Shown here: positions 33,598-40,839 of the stretch, piece by piece | Position numbering within the stretch: the stretch's first letter is position 1 | How the letters are laid out: every line of letters begins with the position of its first letter | DNA from: Aureispira anguillae | GTDB taxonomy: Bacteria; Bacteroidota; Bacteroidia; Chitinophagales; Saprospiraceae | DNA length: 64,000 nt | Direction: 5' to 3' | Assembly: GCF_026000115.1 (NCBI RefSeq) | Contig: NZ_AP026867.1 | Location: forward strand, 2,077,501-2,141,500 | The notes under the pieces: model-generated | Database searches by the model: none | What the model saw: only the letters and a program-made list of their open reading frames with translations | What the model was told of the DNA's origin: nothing | Position numbers and translations under genes: made by a program

Positions 33598-33685
33598 TGT
33601 AATTTAAAATCTAGGTTATATATATAATTTTCAGTTACATGGGAGGAGTAGTTTGTTATTTGTTCTGTTTTTGTTGTAAAAAAAA

Positions 33686-34060
33686 CTAAAAATGGTCAAG
33701 TTTTTCTTTTAATGGTGGGGTCTCAATGATCACCATCTGATCTACTTTTGAACCGTTTTTGTAAAGTACGGTTGTAGGCGTAGCTTTAATGCCTTCTTTT
33801 TCAAAAAAATCGATATTTTCATCATAATTGATCTTAAAAAATATTACCTCTTGATGTATTAGAGTAAGCTCTTCTACTTTGGGTAAGAAGTCTTTGCAGT
33901 AATCACACCATTCTGCTGCAAAAAAAACAACTACTTTCTCATTATTTTGAATGGCGATGTCAAGTGCTGCTTTATTAGCAAGGTTCTTAATATTCGATTG
34001 TGCTACAACAGATACGCTTGCAAAAGGCATAAAGAATAAGATGAATAAAATCTGTTTCAT
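33686..34060 (-). CDS. Exported thioredoxin-like protein
   Basis: A 124-residue thioredoxin-fold protein with a signal peptide ending VVAQ (about residue 21), so it acts outside the cytoplasm. The active-site motif is WCDYCK (Cys52, Cys55), with FFAAEWCDYCKDFLPKVEEL and the cis-Pro region IKATPTTVLYK, all typical. The CDYC dipeptide between the cysteines differs from the CGPC of cytoplasmic thioredoxin. It lies between two repeat-protein genes on the same strand whose proteins each carry exactly two cysteines, so it may be their thiol partner. Confidence 0.82.
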   Translation of the reverse strand: MKQILFILFFMPFASVSVVAQSNIKNLANKAALDIAIQNNEKVVVFFAAEWCDYCKDFLPKVEELTLIHQEVIFFKINYDENIDFFEKEGIKATPTTVLYKNGSKVDQMVIIETPPLKEKLDHF

Positions 34061-34089
34061 TATAATAGTTGTTTAGCAATTGATAAAAT

Positions 34090-34596
34090 CTAATCTAACA
34101 ATAGTAACAAAGCAGCAGCAGCAATAGCTTCTTTGGTGTTGCAATTATCTTTACTGCTATTTGGGCGTAATTTACCAACGGTAACAAAGTCGTACCCTTC
34201 TTTTTTATCAATCCAGATGGTTTCAATTCCTCCACCATTTTCTCGTGCTTTACCAACGGTAACAAAATCGTATCCTTCTTTTTTATCAATCCAAATGGTT
34301 TCAATTCCACCGCCATTTTCTCGTAATTTACCAACGGTAACAAAGTCGTATCCTTCTTTTTTATCAATCCAAGTGGTTTCAATTCCCCCACCATTTTCTC
34401 GCACTTTACCAACGGTAACAAAGTCGTATCCTTCTTTTTTATCAATCCAAGTGGTTTCAATTCCTCCACCGTTTTCTCGAGTTTTACCAACGGTAACAAA
34501 GTCGTATCCTTCTTTTTTGTCAACCCAGCATTGTGCGTTGGTTTGAAGAGTGCTTAATACTAGTAGTGATGTGATTAATAAGATTAATTTTTTCAT
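34090..34596 (-). CDS. Exported tandem-repeat protein B (five 26-residue repeats)
   Basis: A 168-residue paralogue of the 33076-33597 protein: signal MKKLILLITSLLVLSTLQTN, then AQCW and five units W(I/V)DKKEGYDFVTVGKxREN plus GGGIETx of 26 residues (78 bp), ending SSKDNCNTKEAIAAAA and LLLLLD. The unit lacks one Arg relative to protein A, so the two arrays have changed and become uniform separately. I place the start at 34596; the in-frame Met at 34662 precedes an AT-rich leader without coding character. Two Cys, as in protein A. The gene runs 29 bp before the thioredoxin-like gene. Confidence 0.7.
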   Translation of the reverse strand: MKKLILLITSLLVLSTLQTNAQCWVDKKEGYDFVTVGKTRENGGGIETTWIDKKEGYDFVTVGKVRENGGGIETTWIDKKEGYDFVTVGKLRENGGGIETIWIDKKEGYDFVTVGKARENGGGIETIWIDKKEGYDFVTVGKLRPNSSKDNCNTKEAIAAAALLLLLD

Positions 34597-34902
34597 TGTG
34601 ATTATCAAATTTAGGTTAGTAATAAAAATGTTTGAATAATTGATATTGTAAATATGGCGCAAATAAACAAAGGTGATCCCAAATAGACTTTCACAGTTGA
34701 TACCAAAATTTGACGGCTTGTTACATTGCTTTTCTTAGGGCGTTAAAATGAGGTTTTTATAAGTAAAGTGGATCAATTTTTTTGTAACTTCTAGAGTGTT
34801 TTTTGGGGTAAACAGCAATTTTATGGCATTCGTTATGTACTTTGTTAAGTCAAAGCCTAATTGCAGAGATATAGGTTATGGTTAAATGATAATTTATTTA
34901 TT
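34597..34902. other. Gene-free gap before the cytochrome c lipoprotein
   Basis: No gene or strong hairpin is visible. The one notable part is 34656-34696, GGCGCAAA followed by CCCAAATAGACTTTCACAG, which recurs in altered form at 47227-47275. Promoters for the repeat protein B gene (reverse) and the cytochrome c gene (forward) must lie here, but I could not identify a clear TTG/TAnnTTTG pair. Confidence 0.5.
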
Positions 34903-36246
34903 ATGTTTTTGAATAAATCCATGCTTGTTTTTTATGTTTTAATCGTGTATTTATTGTTCGCTTGCACTCCAGAACAGTCTCAAAAAATGCCCGATATATT
35001 ATCCCTAGCCAACCTTCCTGTTGCTACTCTTGAATTCCCTGCGAATCGAGATACCATTTTAACGAGTAAAGGAGGAATCATTTTTCACCTTCCTGCAAAT
35101 GCTTTTTTGGATGCAGACAACAAGCCATACAAAGGGGAGGTTAAGATAGAATTAATAGAAGCTTTTGAGTTAGAAAATATGGTGCTGGGAGGGCTGACTA
35201 CACATTCAGAAGATGGGCGTTTTTTAGAAAGTAGTGGAATGTTTCGTTTAGAAATAAAGGGAAATGGTAAGCAGTTAAAGATTGATCCTAAAAAAAAGAT
35301 TATGTTGATGCTTCCAGTGACCAATTCTAAAGAAAAGGCGCAGTTTTTTTATGCAAGTCAAGAAGATTATCCTGCACTAAAGTGGATTTCATCAGAGCAA
35401 CTCAATTTAAAATCGAACAATGATCGCTTATTGTTGGGGCATACCTTGTTATTTATGAATTGTGCTTCTTGTCATAACATGGATTTAGTTTCTGATATGA
35501 CAGGACCAGCTTTAGTTTGGGTAACCAAACGCTGGAATACGATGGAAGAACTATTTGCTTTTACTAGGAATTCAGAAGCAACAGCTTTGGGAAAGAGCCT
35601 TAGAGCAAGAGCAATGGTAGATTGGGATGCCTCTGCTATGGTTCCTTTTGAAGATTTGACAGACGAAGAATTGAGTGCAATCTATTATTATATTGATGAG
35701 ACTGCAAGAACAAGAGGAATTGATTCTTCCGAACATCGTGCATGGAGTGATGAAGAATATAAAGAAATGTTTGCTAAACAAAATGCCCTTAGGGAAAAAT
35801 ATTGGTTAGATTCAATTCGTCAAAAATCAACTGTATTGTATCGCATTCCAGCTCTTTTAGATACTCGATTTAGGTGGGGGAATATTAATCAATATATGAG
35901 GACAGGTGCCCCTGTGCAAAAAAAATTAGAGGTTGAAGTACTCGATGATTTTGACTATTCTTTTATTAAGGTAAGAATTATATTTCCTGATCGAAATGCT
36001 ATTTTTAGTGCTTATCCATCCAAACAGGACAAAAAAGGCTATTATTCTTTTACAGAAGGGTATAATTTAGCAAGAACGCCTTTTCCTATTGGAGAAAAAG
36101 CTTATTTAATGGCAACAGCATTTAAGGAAAATGAGTTATATTTTCAACTAAAGGAAATTAAAATAGGAGATCAGGAAAGAGAGCAACTTAATTTAGAATT
36201 GTCTTCCAAAGAAGCGATTATAGAAACGATAAAAACAACCTTTTAA
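34903..36246 (+). CDS. Cytochrome c lipoprotein with N-terminal beta domain
   Basis: A 447-residue lipoprotein (LIVYLLFAC lipobox). Residues about 35-150 form a beta domain like the ZU5/carboxypeptidase-regulatory type (RDTILTSKGGIIFHLPANAF, GEVKIELIEAFELENMVLGG). A class I cytochrome c domain follows: heme motif CASCH (Cys187, Cys190, His191) and likely axial Met246 in SAMVPFEDLTDEEL. The C-terminal 150 residues are beta-rich and unknown. The protein should carry an electron-transferring heme on the outer face of a membrane. I start at ATG 34903; the TTG at 34861 would add a non-coding-looking leader. The next gene begins 5 bp after the stop. Confidence 0.75.
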   Translation: MFLNKSMLVFYVLIVYLLFACTPEQSQKMPDILSLANLPVATLEFPANRDTILTSKGGIIFHLPANAFLDADNKPYKGEVKIELIEAFELENMVLGGLTTHSEDGRFLESSGMFRLEIKGNGKQLKIDPKKKIMLMLPVTNSKEKAQFFYASQEDYPALKWISSEQLNLKSNNDRLLLGHTLLFMNCASCHNMDLVSDMTGPALVWVTKRWNTMEELFAFTRNSEATALGKSLRARAMVDWDASAMVPFEDLTDEELSAIYYYIDETARTRGIDSSEHRAWSDEEYKEMFAKQNALREKYWLDSIRQKSTVLYRIPALLDTRFRWGNINQYMRTGAPVQKKLEVEVLDDFDYSFIKVRIIFPDRNAIFSAYPSKQDKKGYYSFTEGYNLARTPFPIGEKAYLMATAFKENELYFQLKEIKIGDQEREQLNLELSSKEAIIETIKTTF

Positions 36247-36251
36247 TACTT

Positions 36252-36806
36252 ATGGAGCACTTGGAAGATTTGCTAGACGATAGCGATATTAATAACAAGG
36301 AACTAGCAGCAGTCAATAAAGAGTTAAAAGGACTGGAATACTGGCTGTACATTACAGGACTTATTTTATTGATAGGAGGAACGTTGGTGGCTTTGGTTGC
36401 TTTTAAAATCCTCTTAAAAGAAAGGTATTATATGCCTGGATTAATACCTCTAGCCTTCTCAGGCATATCTATTGCTGGTGTGACTGCGGGAGGACTTGCT
36501 TACACCCATTTTAGGTATGCCTCTGCTATCAAAGAATTTAGAGGAGAAGAAAGCCCTTTGGCTTTTGAAAAAGTAGCTCGGAAAAGCCTAAACGATTGGC
36601 GGTTATTTTTTGTCTTTGCTTTTTTTATTACTTTAACCATAGGAGGTCTTATTGCGGTCGAAACCTATGAAAAGTATGCCTACACCTATGAACTTAAAGA
36701 GGATCGGGAAGCGGTAGAAGAATTTATGGTGCCTGATGAAGAATTTCCCTTGCAAGAAGCATTTGAAGAAGGGGAAGAACTAGATCCAGCTCCTCCTTCC
36801 AATTAG
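36252..36806 (+). CDS. Hypothetical membrane protein
   Basis: A 184-residue inner-membrane protein with three likely helices (about 33-58, 66-86 and 115-135: YWLYITGLILLIGGTLVALV, LIPLAFSGISIAGVTAGGLA, LFFVFAFFITLTIGGLIAVE) and a very acidic C-terminal tail (DEEFPLQEAFEEGEELDPAP). It is 5 bp downstream of the cytochrome c lipoprotein gene and so co-transcribed with it. Function unknown. Confidence 0.65.
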   Translation: MEHLEDLLDDSDINNKELAAVNKELKGLEYWLYITGLILLIGGTLVALVAFKILLKERYYMPGLIPLAFSGISIAGVTAGGLAYTHFRYASAIKEFRGEESPLAFEKVARKSLNDWRLFFVFAFFITLTIGGLIAVETYEKYAYTYELKEDREAVEEFMVPDEEFPLQEAFEEGEELDPAPPSN

Positions 36807-36858
36807 TTAGCGTAAAGACTATTTAATCTCTAAGAGCAAAGCTGCCCCTATTTTAATT

Positions 36859-37040
36859 GGTCCTTTGACAACTCTATCACGACAACGGAGTAGCAGTTCA
36901 GCTAAGTAAATGGTGTGAAATCGTAAATTACCTTGCCTGCTTATTACTACTTTTGTTATAAGTTATAGGTTGTAAGTCGTATGTCCTGTATTTACAGGAA
37001 CTAAGCATACGACTTACAACCTATAACTTTCTACTAAAAC
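36859..37040. mobile_element. R1 MITE-like element copy b, inserted in an R5 repeat
   Basis: A 182-bp R1 element beginning GGTCCTTTGACAACTC. The core hairpin has arms AGTTATAGGTTGTAAGTC... (36960-36983) and ...GACTTACAACCTATAACT (37006-37029), with a CCTGTATTTACAGG cap (36985-36998). The element is flanked by the perfect 8-bp repeat TTTTAATT (36851-36858 and 37041-37048). Removing it and one repeat restores a complete 35-bp R5 sequence. The right end is shorter than in copy d. Confidence 0.85.
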
Positions 37041-37082
37041 TTTTAATTTTTACAAAAATCATCGGGCAGAGAACCCAAAGAC

Positions 37083-37529
37083 CTATCCTCCTAAAGCAGC
37101 AAGCAGAACTAGAATAAAGTAAAATCCAATGATTACGGTGGTGGCAATTCCTGCAACTGTCCAGTAAACTTTTTGCTTTTCAAACGCTTCTTCTAAAGAG
37201 TAGTTTTTGCCTGTGTTAATAAATGATTTTAAACTGCTACCGTATTGAAAAATCAGGACACTCATATAAATAGCAAAGGACATAAACAGCAGACTCATAA
37301 ACAACGTACCAAAATAAACGCCAGAATATCGGTACCCCGTTCCATTTGCACTAAAGAGATTAAATAGGGTGATAAACGTAATTATAATTCCTAGCCCAGC
37401 GAGCACAAAACCCATTATGCCAAGGTAGCGCAGCCAACCTGAGGTAACCTTTAAATCGGCTATAATTTTAGGCGTAATTTCGGAACCCGAACGGCTATCG
37501 TCCAAGATCCAATCTTCATTTTCTTTCAT
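37083..37529 (-). CDS. Hypothetical membrane protein (DUF5362-like)
   Basis: A 148-residue inner-membrane protein with about three or four helices (WLRYLGIMGFVLAGLGIIIT; SLLFMSFAIYMSVLIFQY; TVAGIATTVIIGFYFILVLL) separated by a Ser/Gly/Tyr-rich loop and a GKNYSLEEAFEKQKVYW amphipathic segment. The pattern resembles the DUF5362 family of small Bacteroidota membrane proteins. Function unknown. It is the only gene on the minus strand between the R1b element and paaD, with which it is divergent. Confidence 0.65.
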   Translation of the reverse strand: MKENEDWILDDSRSGSEITPKIIADLKVTSGWLRYLGIMGFVLAGLGIIITFITLFNLFSANGTGYRYSGVYFGTLFMSLLFMSFAIYMSVLIFQYGSSLKSFINTGKNYSLEEAFEKQKVYWTVAGIATTVIIGFYFILVLLAALGG

Positions 37530-37603
37530 GGTATTCAGTGGTTAGATTTAATGTATAAATGTTTAGGAAGAAGTATAATTCTAAAAATTGATAGATGCAA
37601 ACT

Positions 37604-37632
37604 TTGATTGCTATAATTTTAGTGTATTTTTG
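37604..37632 (+). promoter_or_regulatory. Bacteroidota-type promoter for paaD
   Basis: TTG (37604-37606) is followed after 18 bp by TATTTTTG (37625-37632), an exact match to the -33 TTG / -7 TAnnTTTG consensus of the primary Bacteroidota sigma factor. The paaD ATG lies 18 bp further, so the transcript would have a very short leader. Confidence 0.65.
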
Positions 37633-37650
37633 TCTAAACTATTGTATAAA

Positions 37651-38142
37651 ATGGCAGATAAAAACAATAAAAAAATTTGGGATCTATTGGAGAAAGTAAG
37701 TGATCCTGAAATTCCTGTGTTGACGGTAGTTGATATGGGAATAATTAGAGCAGTAAAAACAACAGAAGAACAACTAGAAGTTGTTATTACACCTACCTAT
37801 TCAGGCTGTCCAGCGATGGATATGATAGAGGTAGAAATTCGTGCAGTATTACAAGATCATGGATATGATAATGTTGTTGTGTCAACAGTCTTGTCGCCTG
37901 CGTGGACAACCGAATGGATGTCTGAATCAGGAAAGAAAAAACTAAAAGAATACGGAATTGCTCCTCCTGAGGGAGCTGTGATTGATAAGAGCGTTTTATT
38001 TGGAGCAGCAAAAAAAATAGAATGCCCTCGATGTGGCTCTAGAAATACCGAAATGCTCAGTCAATTTGGATCAACGGCTTGCAAAGCCTTATATCAATGT
38101 TCCGATTGCAAAGAGCCGTTCGATTATTTTAAATGTCACTAG
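37651..38142 (+). CDS. paaD: PaaD, phenylacetyl-CoA epoxidase assembly subunit
   Basis: A 163-residue protein. The N-terminal MIP18/DUF59 domain (to about residue 95) has the family signature SDPEIPVLTVVDMGII and TPTYSGCPAMDM; the C-terminal part has a zinc-ribbon-like CPRCGSRNTEM at 125 and QCSDCKEPFDYFKCH. PaaD is needed for assembly of the PaaABCE phenylacetyl-CoA epoxidase, probably for its iron or Fe-S centres. I choose the ATG at 37651 since the upstream in-frame start at 37588 overlaps the promoter. It is followed by paaG, paaH and paaI. Confidence 0.88.
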   Translation: MADKNNKKIWDLLEKVSDPEIPVLTVVDMGIIRAVKTTEEQLEVVITPTYSGCPAMDMIEVEIRAVLQDHGYDNVVVSTVLSPAWTTEWMSESGKKKLKEYGIAPPEGAVIDKSVLFGAAKKIECPRCGSRNTEMLSQFGSTACKALYQCSDCKEPFDYFKCH

Positions 38143-38284
38143 CTTATCTAAGCATAGAATAGAACAAAACAATTGGAATTAAATAAAGTAAGGGTTTAGC
38201 ATCTAAAATCGGAAGATCGGTTTTGGTTTGCCCTGTACTGAGATTCAAAAAACTATTTAATTAAAGGAAAGAAGAAAACGTAAA

Positions 38285-39064
38285 ATGTCAGAAACCATTC
38301 TAGTTAAGAAAGAAAATGGCGTTGCAGTATTAACGCTCAATAGACCCAAGGCTTTTAATAGTTTTAATCGTGAAATGGCATTTGCCTTAATTGAAGCACT
38401 AAAAAATTGTGCTAAGGAAGAAGAGATTCGTGCAATTGTGTTGACTGGAGCGGGTAGAGCTTTTTGTGCAGGTCAAGATTTGAAAGAGGCGACAGAAGAT
38501 AATGGGGTGAGTTTTGAAATGATTCTTAACGAGCATTACAACCCAATTGTTAAACTTATTCGCACCCTCAAAAAGCCTATAGTTGCTGCGATTAACGGTG
38601 TTGCTGCGGGAGCAGGAGCTAATATTGCCTTTGCTTGCGATATGACAATTGCTAAAAGTACGGCCAGTTTTACACAGGCATTTAGTAAGATTGGCTTGGT
38701 GCCAGACAGCGGAGGAACCTTCTTTTTGCCCCGTTTGGTAGGGTTACAACGAGCTACAGCAATGATGATGTTGAGCAATAAAATCACTGCTCAAGAAGCT
38801 GTTGATATGGGGTTGATTTATCAATGTGTAGAAGAGGCAGATTTTGAATCTACTGTGACTAAATTGGCAAATAAATTAGCAAAAATGCCGACCAAAGCAT
38901 TGGGAATGACCAAAGAGCTTATCAATGCAGGGCTGACAAATGATTTGAATGCACAGTTAGACATGGAAGGGAGTTATCAGATTGAGGTCAGCGAAAGTTA
39001 TGATTATCAAGAAGGGGTTAATGCCTTTTTAGAAAAAAGAAAACCTGAGTTTAAAGGAAAGTAA
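38285..39064 (+). CDS. paaG: PaaG, epoxyphenylacetyl-CoA isomerase (enoyl-CoA hydratase family)
   Basis: A 259-residue crotonase-fold enzyme. The oxyanion-hole segment AFCAGQDLKEAT and INGVAAGAGANIAFACDM, plus GLVPDSGGTFFLPRLVG with the PaaG-type Asp (rather than the Glu pair of hydratases), support the isomerase that turns ring-1,2-epoxyphenylacetyl-CoA into the oxepin. Its position between paaD and paaH fits. It starts 142 bp after paaD. Reaction assignment rests on sequence and neighbours. Confidence 0.87.
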   Translation: MSETILVKKENGVAVLTLNRPKAFNSFNREMAFALIEALKNCAKEEEIRAIVLTGAGRAFCAGQDLKEATEDNGVSFEMILNEHYNPIVKLIRTLKKPIVAAINGVAAGAGANIAFACDMTIAKSTASFTQAFSKIGLVPDSGGTFFLPRLVGLQRATAMMMLSNKITAQEAVDMGLIYQCVEEADFESTVTKLANKLAKMPTKALGMTKELINAGLTNDLNAQLDMEGSYQIEVSESYDYQEGVNAFLEKRKPEFKGK

Positions 39065-39071
39065 ATAAGAT

Positions 39072-39180
39072 CATTGCTCCGTGAAAAATCCGAGCAGGTC
39101 GAACAACAAATAATGTGGCTTATAAGAAAGCAAAAAATGCTCTTATGAGCAAAGTACATTAATAATTCACGGAGTATTAT
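39072..39180. mobile_element. R2 MITE-like element copy 6
   Basis: A 109-bp element with ends CATTGCTCC (39072-39080) and GGAGTATTA (39171-39179); 6-bp flanks TAAGAT (39066-39071) and TACGAT match at 5 of 6. The centre has GCTCTTATGAGC. It lies inside the paa operon, 24 bp upstream of the paaH start, and does not interrupt a gene. Confidence 0.75.
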
Positions 39181-39203
39181 ACGATAAAACAAAAATAGAT
39201 AAA

Positions 39204-40346
39204 ATGAAAGTAGGAGTACTTGGTGCAGGATCTATGGGGATTGGAATTGCGCAGATTGCTGCAACCTTTGGTCATGAAGTAGTTTTGTGCGATAATAATG
39301 CTGCAGCAATGGAGCAATCTATCCAACGATTAACGAAAATTTTATTGAGACTAGTAGAAAAGGGGAGAATTAGCCAATCTGATGCAGATGGATTGGTTGG
39401 TCGAATTCAGACTACTTCTATGATTAATGAATTTAACGATTGTGATATTGTTATTGAGGCAATTATTGAAAACTTGGACATTAAAAAATCGGTGTTCCAA
39501 AAAATGGAGGATGTGGTTAGCAGTCAATGTATTTTGGCAACCAATACTTCTTCTCTTTCTGTTGCTTCTATTGCAGCGGCTTGCCAAAAGCCAGAGCGAG
39601 TGATTGGAATTCATTTCTTTAATCCAGCACCTTTGATGAAGTTGGTCGAAATTATTCCTGCTATCCAAACTAGTGAAAGTGTATTGGAACAGTCAAGAGC
39701 TTTGATTGATAGTTGGAAAAAAGTTACAGTATTGGCAAAAGATACCCCTGGTTTTATTGTTAATCGTGTAGCTCGTCCTTTTTATGGCGAGTCGTTGCGG
39801 ATACTAGAAGAGGGGATTGCTGATGTGGCAACCATTGATTGGGCGATGACAGAATTGGCAGGCTTTAGAATGGGACCATTCACCTTGATGGACTATATTG
39901 GGAATGATGTTAATTATGTGGTGACCGAAACGGTATTTACCGCATTTTATTACGATCCAAGATACAAACCTGCTTTTACGCAAAAGCGTCTTTCTGAAGC
40001 TGGATATTATGGTAGAAAATCAGGACGAGGATATTATAATTATGCTGAGGGAGCTACTAATCCAGCACCAACAGAGGATCAAGCACTTGGTCAAAAAATT
40101 GTTGATCGAGTGGTTGTAATGTTAATTAACGAGGCTGCTGATGCGTTGTTTTGGAATGTAGCATCTGCTCAGGATATTGATCTGGCAATGACCAAAGGCG
40201 TTAACTACCCCAAAGGGTTGTTAGAATGGGCAAAGGAAATTGGTTATCAGAACTGTGTAGATCGATTGGATGCACTTTATAACGAGTATCACGAAGATCG
40301 TTATCGTTGTAGCCCTATGTTGAGAAAATTAGCTAAAGAAAATTAG
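39204..40346 (+). CDS. paaH: PaaH, 3-hydroxyacyl-CoA dehydrogenase
   Basis: A 380-residue NAD-dependent dehydrogenase. The Rossmann GAGSMGIGIAQIAA motif is at the N-terminus; further motifs are EAIIENLDIKKSVFQKMED, ATNTSSLSVASIA and HFFNPAPLMKLVEIIP (catalytic His), then the C-terminal GPFTLMDYIGNDVNY domain. In phenylacetate degradation PaaH oxidises 3-hydroxyadipyl-CoA to 3-oxoadipyl-CoA. It ends one base before the paaI start (40346/40348), so the two are translated together. Homologues also act in fatty-acid oxidation, but the paa context favours PaaH. Confidence 0.88.
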   Translation: MKVGVLGAGSMGIGIAQIAATFGHEVVLCDNNAAAMEQSIQRLTKILLRLVEKGRISQSDADGLVGRIQTTSMINEFNDCDIVIEAIIENLDIKKSVFQKMEDVVSSQCILATNTSSLSVASIAAACQKPERVIGIHFFNPAPLMKLVEIIPAIQTSESVLEQSRALIDSWKKVTVLAKDTPGFIVNRVARPFYGESLRILEEGIADVATIDWAMTELAGFRMGPFTLMDYIGNDVNYVVTETVFTAFYYDPRYKPAFTQKRLSEAGYYGRKSGRGYYNYAEGATNPAPTEDQALGQKIVDRVVVMLINEAADALFWNVASAQDIDLAMTKGVNYPKGLLEWAKEIGYQNCVDRLDALYNEYHEDRYRCSPMLRKLAKEN

Positions 40347-40347
40347 G

Positions 40348-40776
40348 ATGGACTCAAAAGAAAAGGCACACAAAATAGCAGAGGAACAAATGTACAATCA
40401 AGATGCTTTTAGCCAATGGTTAGGCATTGATATTGTTGCCTTGGATGCTGGTCAGGCGGTCTTGAAAATGGTCGTTCGAAAAGAAATGACAAATGGCTTT
40501 GGCATAGCGCATGGTGGAATTACCTATTCTTTGGCAGATAGTGCTTTGGCTTTTGCGGCGAATGCACACGGTCGCCAGAGTGTTTCTGTAGAAACTTCTA
40601 TTTCGCATACACAATCTGTTAAGACAGGAGACGAATTAACAGCAACAGCTTGCGAGGAGAGTTTGAGTCACAAGATTGGGGTGTATAGAATTATAATTAC
40701 CAATCAGGAAAAAGTAACCGTTGCCGTTTTTAAAGGAGTGGTTTATCGAAGTTCTAAAGAATGGCCTTTGTCCTAA
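40348..40776 (+). CDS. paaI: PaaI, phenylacetyl-CoA thioesterase
   Basis: A 142-residue hotdog-fold thioesterase. NGFGIAHGGITYSLADSALA has the PaaI signature (HGG with the catalytic Asp later in the helix), and SVETSISHTQSVKTGDELTA follows. The enzyme frees CoA from blocked ring-hydroxylated phenylacetyl-CoA intermediates. It is the last gene of the run, with a strong hairpin after it. Confidence 0.88.
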   Translation: MDSKEKAHKIAEEQMYNQDAFSQWLGIDIVALDAGQAVLKMVVRKEMTNGFGIAHGGITYSLADSALAFAANAHGRQSVSVETSISHTQSVKTGDELTATACEESLSHKIGVYRIIITNQEKVTVAVFKGVVYRSSKEWPLS

Positions 40777-40784
40777 AATAAAAA

Positions 40785-40812
40785 GAGCGTGAATTTGAAA
40801 AAATTCACGCTC
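40785..40812. terminator. Bidirectional terminator hairpin
   Basis: A perfect 12-bp stem, GAGCGTGAATTT (40785-40796) with AAATTCACGCTC (40801-40812), and a GAAA tetraloop. On the minus strand it is followed by TTTTTATTTTA. It lies between the convergent paaI and T9SS-protein genes. Confidence 0.85.
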
Positions 40813-40839
40813 AACATTATGAGTAAAATAACTAGGTTA

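Noticed and set aside
34095-34546. Two more long frames over the repeat protein B gene
   Set aside because: Same cause: in-frame 78-bp repeats keep other frames open.
33076-34596. Regular 78/81-bp repeats suggested a CRISPR array
   Set aside because: The repeats are in frame in two genes with signal peptides; unit length is a multiple of three and there are no unique spacers.
37651-40776. A complete phenylacetate operon
   Set aside because: Only paaD, paaG, paaH and paaI are present; the epoxidase, ligase and ring-opening genes are not in the window.
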